From NCBI GenBank assembly GCA_016190785.1, contig JACPPX010000133.1, positions 1 to 20,064 of the forward strand: DNA of 20,064 nucleotides, read 5' to 3'. Source of the DNA: Chloroflexota bacterium. Lineage in GTDB: Bacteria; Chloroflexota; Anaerolineae; UBA7937; JACPPX01. The notes under the pieces were generated by a model. The model saw nothing but the letters and a program-made list of their open reading frames with translations, searched no databases and was not told where the DNA came from. Both the position numbers and the translations under genes were made by a program. Shown here in pieces: positions 14,079 to 20,064 of this stretch (the stretch's first letter is position 1; every line of letters starts with the position of its first letter).

Positions 14079-16922
14079 ATGAATTTCCGGTTTTCTTGGC
14101 GAGATCTTTTGGTGCCCCGTCGGCTGGCCTTTATCCTGGCGGGACTGATCCTCCTATTGGGGATCGTCTCCGGGTTCTCCCTGCCGGCAGTGACCAAACT
14201 TGGCCAGCAGGCATTAGCCTTTGTCCTTTTGGCGGGGGGTTATCTGATCACGGTTTATGCTCTTAGTAGGATCTATCAGCTGCAATGGTTGCGTTATATC
14301 ACTTCCACCGGAGGTGTCCTCCTCATAACTGCCTTCTTCTTTACTCTTCGGGAGGAGATTCCGGCCATATTCCTCTTTTATCTCTTCGCCATCCTCACCG
14401 ATAGCCTGTTCTGGGGCCAGAACACTGCTTTTTATACCTCAATCCTGGCCACTCTGGGGTATGCCACTGTAACCTTCCTCAATCCCGATTTTTTGCCCCG
14501 GGATGCCCTAAACATCGGCCTGGTGGCGGTCACCTTCCTGGCCACCTCTTTCTTGGCTGGGGGTTTGGTACGGGAGGAGAGGGCCCGCACCCGAGAGATG
14601 GCAGTGCTGAGCAGCCTGGCTACGGTGATGACGGAATCGCGGGATCTCACCAGCATCCTGAAGATAGCGCTAGATGAGGTAATGCGGGTAACCGGATTCG
14701 AGAACGGAGGGATCGCCCTTGTGGAGGAAACGCATCAACGGCTGATCCTCAAAGTCCATCGTGGGTTCTCAGAAGCCCTGGTCCAGTCCTTCCAGGAACC
14801 AGCGGATAAACACCCTATGCGCTGGAAAGCAATAAACGCCGGGGAGAACATTTTTGCAGAAAACTTAGCGTACTATACCGGGCCGATGGGAGTGGAGGTA
14901 TTGAGCGAAAAATATCGTTCTGCCGCCTTTATTCCACTGAAAGAAAAGGACCAGGTGGTTGGGCTCCTAGGTTTGGGTTCACGTCGACGCCAAGCTTTCA
15001 GCCAAGAGGACAAAGACCTCTTGTCTACCGTCGGACATCACCTTGGGCTGGCAGTGGCCAATGCCCGGCTCTACGAAGAGACCTTCCGCCAGATAAAAGA
15101 GATCCAATCCCTGCGCACTATGGGTGAGGTAGTCATCAAAGACCTGGCGGAGGGGGTGCTCATTGAGGATGCGCAGGGGTTGATAACCTACGCCAACCCA
15201 CGCGTGGAGGAGATGTTGGGATACATCCCCGGGGAACTCGTTGGCCGACATTGGAGGGAACTGGTCCCCGCGGACTATCTGCCAATTGTGGAAAAGGAGT
15301 ACGCCAAGCGGCCCAAAGGAGTGAGTAGTCGCTACGAGTCGATGTTGTTGGGTAAGGGCGGAAGGCGGATCCCGGTTATCATCTCCTCCCGTCCCCTATT
15401 CGAAAAAAATGAATTCTCCGGGGTGCTAGTGGTCTTAACCGACATCACAGAGAGGAAACGGGCCGAAGAGTCTTTGCAGGAAGCCAACCAGACCCTACAG
15501 GCTGTGATCGAAACCTCTCCGGTGGCCATCATCACCCTCGATCCCAAGGGCATAGTAAAATCCTGGAACAAGAGCGCGGAGGAGATGTTTGGTTGGAAAG
15601 AAGAGGAGGTTGTGGGCAAACTCCTCCCTACCGTCTCACCCGAAAAACAAGAGGAGTTTCGGCAGAATCGAGAGCGGGTGCTGCAGGGAGAGGCCTTCTC
15701 CAATATGGAGGTCGTGCGCCAAAAGAAAGACGGGACTCCCATCCATGTCAGTCTCTCCACTGCCCCTCTCCGCGATGCCCAGGGAAATATCACCGAGCTA
15801 ATGGCCGTGCTGGTGGACATCACTGATCGTAAGAAGGCCGAGGAGGAAACTAAACGTCACCTGGAGGAATTCTCTACCATGAACCGGGTGGCGATGGCCG
15901 CGGCGACGGCCCTGAGTGTGGACGAGGCTTTGGAGGGAACGATCAAGGCTCTAGCCGAAACTCTGCGCTACCACAGTGTGGCCGTGCTCCTCCTAGATGC
16001 AGAGACAAAAACCTTACGGCTTCACCCCTCCCGTTACAGCGAATCCAAAGAAATCTTTGACGGCTTCACTACCACTCTCGGCAAAGGCATCACCGGCTGG
16101 GTGGCTCAAAGCGGAGAGCCAATCCTGGTCCCCGATGTCTCCAAGGATAAACGCTATATCAAAGGCATCTCTGAGACAAGAAGTGAGATATGTGCTCCTT
16201 TACGGGTGGGCAACAAAGTGATCGGAGTGCTCAATGTGGAGAGCCCAACGCTAAACGCTTTCTCTGAGCATGACCTGAGCCTTCTTACCACCATCGCCAG
16301 CCAAGTAGCGGTGCTCATCGAAAACGCTCGGCTCTACGAGGAGACCAAGCAGTTGTCCATCACCGATACCTTGACTGGGCTTTATAACCTGCGCTATTTC
16401 TATCAGGAGTTGGGGAAAGAAATCGGGAGGAGCGACCGTTACCAGCGTCCTCTCTCCCTGATCATGTTTGATATCGACAACTTTAAGAAATACAACGACA
16501 ACTATGGCCATCTGGCGGGCGATGATTTGCTCAAAGAACTGGCCCGGCTGGCTTCGGAACTGATCCGCCGCACCGACACCCTGGCCCGCTATGGAGGGGA
16601 GGAGTTCTTCATTATTCTTCCGGAGACCGCGCCGGAGGAGGCTTCTCGGTTAGCGGGGCGGATCGTGGAAGCAGTGCGCAAATACCGATTCCTGGTGCGG
16701 GACGGGACAAGGCGGGGACAAGTGACTGTCTCCTGCGGGGTAGCTACTTACCCCCTCCACGCGGATAATCCCAAAGCCCTCATCCAAGCCGCGGATGCTG
16801 CCCTGTACAAAGCCAAAGAGACCAAGGACCGCATCTGGACCTATACCCCTGCCGCGGGGATTCCGCCCCGCAAGCCAGAGCCAGCGGTCCAGCGACGAAC
16901 CTCGGCCAAACCAAGCAAATAG
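14079..16922 (+). CDS. Membrane GAF-PAS-PAS-GAF-GGDEF diguanylate cyclase
   Basis: 947 residues. ATG 14079 is the only plausible start, since an in-frame stop lies at 14016-14018 with no ATG, GTG or TTG between; no strong ribosome site is visible. Domains: six membrane helices (about 14-162), GAF (about 178-332), PAS (about 345-460, ending LTDITERKRAEE), PAS (about 470-587, ending LVDITDRKKAEE), GAF (about 600-752), GGDEF (about 755-925). The active-site motif is RYGGEEF with GGEEF at 839-843. The product-inhibition I-site RxxD is present as RRTD (830-833). The enzyme should therefore make c-di-GMP from GTP and be feedback-inhibited. Each GAF ends in ENARLYEE or ANARLYEE, a coiled linker typical of signalling relays. 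Ligands are unknown. Last gene of the ugd-acpS run. Confidence 0.94.
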   Translation: MNFRFSWRDLLVPRRLAFILAGLILLLGIVSGFSLPAVTKLGQQALAFVLLAGGYLITVYALSRIYQLQWLRYITSTGGVLLITAFFFTLREEIPAIFLFYLFAILTDSLFWGQNTAFYTSILATLGYATVTFLNPDFLPRDALNIGLVAVTFLATSFLAGGLVREERARTREMAVLSSLATVMTESRDLTSILKIALDEVMRVTGFENGGIALVEETHQRLILKVHRGFSEALVQSFQEPADKHPMRWKAINAGENIFAENLAYYTGPMGVEVLSEKYRSAAFIPLKEKDQVVGLLGLGSRRRQAFSQEDKDLLSTVGHHLGLAVANARLYEETFRQIKEIQSLRTMGEVVIKDLAEGVLIEDAQGLITYANPRVEEMLGYIPGELVGRHWRELVPADYLPIVEKEYAKRPKGVSSRYESMLLGKGGRRIPVIISSRPLFEKNEFSGVLVVLTDITERKRAEESLQEANQTLQAVIETSPVAIITLDPKGIVKSWNKSAEEMFGWKEEEVVGKLLPTVSPEKQEEFRQNRERVLQGEAFSNMEVVRQKKDGTPIHVSLSTAPLRDAQGNITELMAVLVDITDRKKAEEETKRHLEEFSTMNRVAMAAATALSVDEALEGTIKALAETLRYHSVAVLLLDAETKTLRLHPSRYSESKEIFDGFTTTLGKGITGWVAQSGEPILVPDVSKDKRYIKGISETRSEICAPLRVGNKVIGVLNVESPTLNAFSEHDLSLLTTIASQVAVLIENARLYEETKQLSITDTLTGLYNLRYFYQELGKEIGRSDRYQRPLSLIMFDIDNFKKYNDNYGHLAGDDLLKELARLASELIRRTDTLARYGGEEFFIILPETAPEEASRLAGRIVEAVRKYRFLVRDGTRRGQVTVSCGVATYPLHADNPKALIQAADAALYKAKETKDRIWTYTPAAGIPPRKPEPAVQRRTSAKPSK

Positions 16923-16953
16923 AGCCTCGCGGGACTGGCGAAACTCTATTTTT
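16917..16953 (+). terminator. Terminator overlapping the diguanylate cyclase stop codon
   Basis: AAATAGAG (16917-16924) pairs with CTCTATTT (16944-16951), with an inner CGC/GCG helix, and runs into TTTTT. The gene's stop TAG (16920-16922) lies inside the 5' arm. The symmetric A/T ends suggest it could also serve the convergent DUF92 gene. Confidence 0.55.
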
Positions 16954-16970
16954 GGGTCAATAGCGGCTGG

Positions 16971-17816
16971 CTATCCGAGGAAAGTCCACAACCCTCCAGC
17001 AACTATCGACCCGCAGAGGGTCGCCAAGAAGTTGACCCCATCGTTATTGAGCCATTTCCAGCCGCGGTAGTAGATAGTGGGCGTCCCACAATTGTGGGTA
17101 GGAAATCTTTCGGTCTCAACCTCATCTAGCGGGCACCAGTAGACTACTTGCACCGTGGCTCCTAAGAGGCTATCTATCAGCGAGCCGGCAAAGCCGGAAA
17201 TGATTGCCGCGCTGCCCATCCCCAAGGTAATCTGCGGCCCCAGGGACCAAAATAAAAAGATCTCGAAGACAGCCATAGCAAGGGCGCCGCCCAGGCTGGC
17301 CAAAAGGCCCAGCCCGCTGACCGCTCCCGAGGTTCCGACCGCAACCTGGCGGCCGGTAGTGATCAGTCGCGGCCGGCGCGAACTTAAGACCCCCAGTTCT
17401 GTGCCCCAGGTATCGGCACTGGCCGTGGCTATGCTCCCCCAAAAGGCAGCGATCCAAAACTGGCTAGGAAAATAGAAGTTGAGCACGGCCAAAGCCGCAC
17501 CCACCCCCCCATTGGCTATGGTTTGGGCCAGGTCCCGTTTTCCTCCTTTAGCAAATTTCTCTGCCAAGGGCTCTTTTTCCCGCGCTCGATATTGGGAGAG
17601 GGCACTGGAAGTCGCAAAGAAACCAATGAGCAACAAACCCCAACTCCACCCCCCATATCCAAAAGTTGCAGTCCCCACCAGCACTGCCCCCAGGATCCCA
17701 CTGGCGGACAAAGAACCGGCACGGTAGGCAAAGTAGGATATGGGGATGCTAAGGATTAAACCAAGGAGGAGCCTGGCAATCGGCAGGGACTGCATAGCCA
17801 TTTCAGATTGATTCAA
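16971..17816 (-). CDS. DUF92 family membrane protein (VTE6-like, predicted isoprenoid-phosphate kinase)
   Basis: 281 residues, about six to seven membrane helices. The first, GLILSIPISYFAY, is followed by the family block SGILGAVLVGTATFGYGGWSWGLLL. A conserved core follows: FATSSALSQYR, KGGKRDLAQTIANGG, TASADTWGTELGVLS and GFAGSLIDSLLGATVQ. These motifs define DUF92/TIGR00297. The plant member VTE6 phosphorylates phytyl-phosphate to phytyl-diphosphate. The gene overlaps the VTE5-like gene: the TTG start (17814-17816) shares bases with the TGA stop. ATG at 17799-17801 is an alternative start. Overlap with a phytol-kinase relative supports the kinase role. The bacterial substrate (phytol, geranylgeraniol, farnesol or other) cannot be read from sequence. 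Confidence 0.88.
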   Translation of the reverse strand: MNQSEMAMQSLPIARLLLGLILSIPISYFAYRAGSLSASGILGAVLVGTATFGYGGWSWGLLLIGFFATSSALSQYRAREKEPLAEKFAKGGKRDLAQTIANGGVGAALAVLNFYFPSQFWIAAFWGSIATASADTWGTELGVLSSRRPRLITTGRQVAVGTSGAVSGLGLLASLGGALAMAVFEIFLFWSLGPQITLGMGSAAIISGFAGSLIDSLLGATVQVVYWCPLDEVETERFPTHNCGTPTIYYRGWKWLNNDGVNFLATLCGSIVAGGLWTFLG

Positions 17817-18499
17817 CCCCCGACGATTAGAACATAGAGTAAGCCACAGGATACAAAGGGGACCGTCAGATTATCCGCCGATTTAGGGGATATGGCCTCC
17901 ACCACCGTAGCCCCGCCAGCGACGATGAGGGAATTAGTGAGGCTGGACTCGGGCAGGCCTAGGGCAAGGAGGGCCAGCCAAGTTGCTAGAAACCCGAAGG
18001 TGAACATCGCCGCCGAGCCTTCCCAAGAGCGCACTTGACCGCGGAAGGAATATTTGTGCCGGCCGAAGTAGGTCCCTACCAGGGCGGCGCTGGAGTCCCC
18101 CCACACCATAGGCATAAGCCCTGCGGCGGGGATCTCGGGCCGCCCTTGCGACCAGAAGAGAGCCAGAAGCAGGGTGATGGAGAAAGCGAAGGCCACCGTC
18201 CCCCATCCTTCCTGCAGGGCATCCATGGCCTTGAAGATTTGGTGCTTCCAAAAGAGATAATTCAACAAGATAAAAGCCGCGGGGGGAATGATCCCCATCC
18301 ACCAGTGGTCGAAGATGGCGATTATGCCCAATACCCACATCCCGGCGGCGATATGAATGGCTTTGCGGGTGACCTGCCGGGGAACCCCCCAGCGGCGGCG
18401 AGAGAACTCGGCAACTCCAATCATGCCAAAGGCCAGGACAAAAGAGAGGATAATGCCCAGTATATCTCTGACCGAAATCAATAATCCGCTGGAAATCAT
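17813..18499 (-). CDS. Phytol/dolichol kinase-like membrane protein (VTE5-like)
   Basis: 228 residues, about six membrane helices. Family blocks: RRRWGVPRQVTRKAIHIAAGMWV near the N-terminus, MVWGDSSAALVGTYFGRHKYSF in the middle and VEAISPKSADNLTVPFV near the end. These match the CTP-dependent polyprenol/phytol kinase group (SEC59/VTE5). It is expected to phosphorylate an isoprenoid alcohol, with the overlapping DUF92 product adding the second phosphate. The ATG at 18497-18499 has no ribosome site and lies only about eight bases after the T tract of the upstream terminator. The true start may be internal or the mRNA leaderless. Family assignment good, substrate unknown. Confidence 0.88.
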   Translation of the reverse strand: MISSGLLISVRDILGIILSFVLAFGMIGVAEFSRRRWGVPRQVTRKAIHIAAGMWVLGIIAIFDHWWMGIIPPAAFILLNYLFWKHQIFKAMDALQEGWGTVAFAFSITLLLALFWSQGRPEIPAAGLMPMVWGDSSAALVGTYFGRHKYSFRGQVRSWEGSAAMFTFGFLATWLALLALGLPESSLTNSLIVAGGATVVEAISPKSADNLTVPFVSCGLLYVLIVGG

Positions 18500-18507
18500 A
18501 TGTAGAT

Positions 18508-18539
18508 CAAAACAAAAGTGGCCTCCCAGGAGGCCACTT
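18508..18539 (-). terminator. Intrinsic terminator after the UPF0173 hydrolase gene
   Basis: On the minus strand AAGTGGCCTC (18530-18539) pairs perfectly with GAGGCCACTT (18516-18525) across loop CTGG. TTGTTTTG follows (18508-18515). A ten-pair stem with a T tract is a strong intrinsic terminator. It ends about eight bases before the start codon of the next gene on the same strand. Confidence 0.88.
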
Positions 18540-18597
18540 CGTGTGTGATTTCAAACGTTAGCCATGGAATCATAATGTGCGGATAAGCAGTTGGCGG

Positions 18598-19212
18598 CTA
18601 ATACCTGGTCGAAGTCAAGATCTTTACTTCCGGTGGGGCCCTTTTCTGAAAAGTTTCAGCGTCGGCGCGGGAGCCAACGATATCCCCCCAGTGCATAGGG
18701 ACAGAAATCTTGGCTTTTACTTTCTTGGCTGCTTCCGCGGCCTCAGTGGAGGTCATGGTGTAAGTGCCCCCCACCGGCAAGAGGGCTATATCGCATTCTA
18801 TATTGTCCATCTCCGGGATTATGTCTGTATCCCCAGCGTGATAAATCCGACTGCCATCGATGGTCAGGATATAGCCCACCCAGCCTTTAGCCTTAGGGTG
18901 AAAATCCTTGCCAATGTTATATGCCGGCACCACCTCAATGGGCACTCCCTCAACCACGAGACGGTCGCCGGGCTTGACCACCCGCAGGTCTCCTTTGAGT
19001 TTGGCGGCACAGTCTTTGGTGGTGACAATCACCGTCTTGGGTCCCTGGATTTTGGCCACATCCTGGGACTCTAGGTGATCGTAATGGGCATGGGTGATGA
19101 GGATTAAATCTGCCGGGTCACCGTCATCGAGTTTCCAGGGATCGAGATAAATCCTTTTCGCCCCCTCGATCTTGAAACTGGCGTGGCCCAGCCAAGTTAT
19201 CTTCTCAATCAT
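18598..19212 (-). CDS. UPF0173-type metallo-beta-lactamase-fold hydrolase
   Basis: 204 residues from ATG 19210-19212 with a weak GGAAAG ribosome site. It begins MIEKITWLGHASFKIEG, the N-terminal signature of the UPF0173/UlaG-like branch. The metal motif is H41-A-H43-Y-D45-H46 in LITHAHYDHLES. Further conserved blocks are IYHAGDTDIIPEM and SVPMHWGDIVGS, which supply the remaining ligands. It lies 21 bases after the stand-alone winged-helix regulator and ends at a strong terminator, so the two form a compact two-gene operon. Members of this branch are widespread and mostly uncharacterised; lactonase-like hydrolysis is known for UlaG, but the substrate here is open. Confidence 0.92.
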   Translation of the reverse strand: MIEKITWLGHASFKIEGAKRIYLDPWKLDDGDPADLILITHAHYDHLESQDVAKIQGPKTVIVTTKDCAAKLKGDLRVVKPGDRLVVEGVPIEVVPAYNIGKDFHPKAKGWVGYILTIDGSRIYHAGDTDIIPEMDNIECDIALLPVGGTYTMTSTEAAEAAKKVKAKISVPMHWGDIVGSRADAETFQKRAPPEVKILTSTRY

Positions 19213-19233
19213 GCTTTCCAGCCAATAGCAGCG

Positions 19234-19587
19234 TTATATTTTCGGCAACACGAAACAGTACCCCACCCGACGCACGGTCTGGATATAAGCCGGCTGCGAG
19301 GGATAATCTTCCAATTTTTCTCGCAGCCAACGGATATGCACATCCAGGGTGCGGGTATCCCCTAGATAATCTGTATCCCAAATTTCTTTCATCAAGAACT
19401 TGCGAGTGAGAACCTCTCCCGGCTTGGACATAAATGCAGCAAGGAGAGCGCACTCTTTAGGAGTAAGGGAGGCATCGGCTTCGCCCTTGGTCAGGGTGCG
19501 GCGATCAAGATCCAAAAGAAAGGCCCCGGCCCGCAACTTTCCACTGGGCCTAGCCTTCGCTGCTCGCTTGGACCTTTTCTTAGGCAT
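19234..19587 (-). CDS. Stand-alone OmpR/PhoB-type winged-helix DNA-binding protein (no receiver domain)
   Basis: 117 residues from ATG 19585-19587. The frame is open further upstream to 19698, but a perfect promoter at 19610-19638 lies inside that extension, so the short form is preferred. A basic N-terminus (MPKKRSKRAAKARPSGK) is followed by one complete winged-helix domain: FLLDLDRRTLTKG, LTPKECALLAAFMSKPGEVLTR, then the recognition helix region RTLDVHIRWLREKLE and the wing QTVRRVGYCFV. It has everything expected of the effector domain of OmpR-type response regulators but no room for the roughly 120-residue phosphorylated receiver. It may be constitutively active or regulated by an unseen partner, and may control its own operon or the divergent secreted protein (inference). 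Confidence 0.88.
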   Translation of the reverse strand: MPKKRSKRAAKARPSGKLRAGAFLLDLDRRTLTKGEADASLTPKECALLAAFMSKPGEVLTRKFLMKEIWDTDYLGDTRTLDVHIRWLREKLEDYPSQPAYIQTVRRVGYCFVLPKI

Positions 19588-19609
19588 TGATTGCTTAAAA
19601 ACCTTTAGC

Positions 19610-19638
19610 AGTATACACCTATGTTGATTTACTGTCAA
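19610..19638 (-). promoter_or_regulatory. Consensus sigma70-type promoter for the winged-helix/UPF0173 operon
   Basis: TTGACA (19633-19638), 17-base spacer, TATACT (19610-19615). Predicted start near 19603, about 16 bases before the ATG at 19587. Confidence 0.85.
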
Positions 19639-19947
19639 TCCCCCTCTGGTACCAGACGATAACCAAAAAAGTTCTGGTGCTGCTTTTGCGAAACGCACAC
19701 TCAGAATTAGATCTTTGGTTTTTTCCTCCCTACCAAGTTCCTACCCCGGTTGTTGGTTCTTTATTTTTCTTGCAGCTAATTTTCTTCCGACATGCAAAAA
19801 ATATCCAAACCCTTAGGGTAGACTCGAAGTTTTAGAGAAAAACCAAATTAAGAAATTTGTCTCTCTTCCTAGAAATTTATTTTACCGTCACGTCCTGGCC
19901 TTCAATTCGATATTATGTAAATGGTAATTGGCAAAGGAGGCATAGTA
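19639..19947. other. Divergent intergenic region
   Basis: About 310 AT-rich bases between the promoter of the winged-helix gene and the secreted ORF. TATTAT at 19911-19916 could be a plus-strand -10 for the secreted gene, but no matching -35 is seen. AAAGGAGG (19933-19940) is that gene's ribosome site. A minus-strand GGGAGGAAAAAACC near 19730 looks like a ribosome site but has no start codon or frame behind it. No RNA gene recognised. Confidence 0.4.
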
Positions 19948-20064
19948 ATGCAAAAGCAGCTTATTATGGTGGGGCTTACCTTGGCCATTGCCCTGGCAAT
20001 TCTGCCGGGCATAGCGGGGGCAATCCCTAACCATCCCCCACCCCCTCCCCAAGAAAAGGAACAC
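19948..20064 (+). CDS. Secreted protein, N-terminus only (cut by the window end)
   Basis: ATG 19948 with AAAGGAGG seven bases upstream. The 39 visible codons are open to the end of the window. They encode a clean signal peptide (MQKQL, hydrophobic core with LTLAIALAIL, likely cleavage after GIAGA) followed by a proline run (HPPPPPQEKEH). Too little remains to name a family. It is divergent from the winged-helix regulator. Confidence 0.75.
   Translation, partial: MQKQLIMVGLTLAIALAILPGIAGAIPNHPPPPPQEKEH

Noticed and set aside
18035..18484. Plus-strand frame of about 149 codons
   Set aside because: It is antisense to the VTE5-like gene; the product is compositionally odd and has no supporting signals.
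19588..19698. N-terminal extension of the winged-helix protein from GTG 19696-19698
   Set aside because: A perfect TTGACA-17-TATACT promoter lies inside it, the GTG has no ribosome site, and 37 residues could not supply a receiver domain.

Overview
The window looks like a chromosomal segment of a bacterium, most likely a Chloroflexota (Anaerolineae- or Dehalococcoidia-like) lineage. The best clue is the long Thr-Pro linker (TPTPT/TATPT type) after a lipobox in the lipoprotein at 2076-2651, a style common in secreted Chloroflexota proteins. Supporting clues are a TrpB2-type tryptophan synthase beta chain behind a T-box, a THEP1-type NTPase, a DUF92/phytol-kinase pair and strong AGGAGG ribosome sites. 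This is inference from gene content. No tRNA, rRNA, CRISPR array, insertion sequence or phage gene was found, and every gene looks intact except the two cut by the window ends.

Layout. 1-1508 (minus): a consensus promoter, a tryptophan-type T-box leader with two terminator-like hairpins, an unlisted 30-codon ORF with an excellent ribosome site, then trpB2, which runs off the left end. 1543-3951 (minus): four small membrane or lipoprotein genes in the order B-A-B-A, which look like a duplicated two-gene unit driven by a perfect sigma70 promoter at 4076-4104. 4156-5570 (minus): an HD-domain phosphohydrolase and an RNase Z-like metallo-beta-lactamase (MBL) hydrolase. 5672-8020 (plus, divergent): a membrane-anchored 10-TPR protein followed directly by THEP1. 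8049-10285 (minus): folD-glyA, a one-carbon folate operon whose FolD has Glu at position 54, where the catalytic Lys is expected.

10625-16922 (plus): a membrane HD-GYP protein (predicted c-di-GMP phosphodiesterase) with its own terminator, then ugd (UDP-glucose dehydrogenase), acpS, and a 947-residue membrane GAF-PAS-PAS-GAF-GGDEF diguanylate cyclase. Enzymes for making and breaking c-di-GMP thus flank a polysaccharide-precursor gene. 16971-18499 (minus): a DUF92 (VTE6-like) and phytol kinase (VTE5-like) pair, suggesting a two-step isoprenoid-alcohol phosphorylation route. 18598-19587 (minus): a stand-alone OmpR-type DNA-binding protein and an UPF0173 MBL hydrolase, with a perfect promoter upstream and a strong terminator downstream. 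19948-20064 (plus): the start of a secreted protein, cut by the window end.

The items most worth a second look are the double-terminator Trp T-box with its small ORF, the B-A-B-A lipoprotein cassette, FolD K54E, the VTE5/VTE6 pair starting a few bases after a terminator, and a possible AUA start codon.
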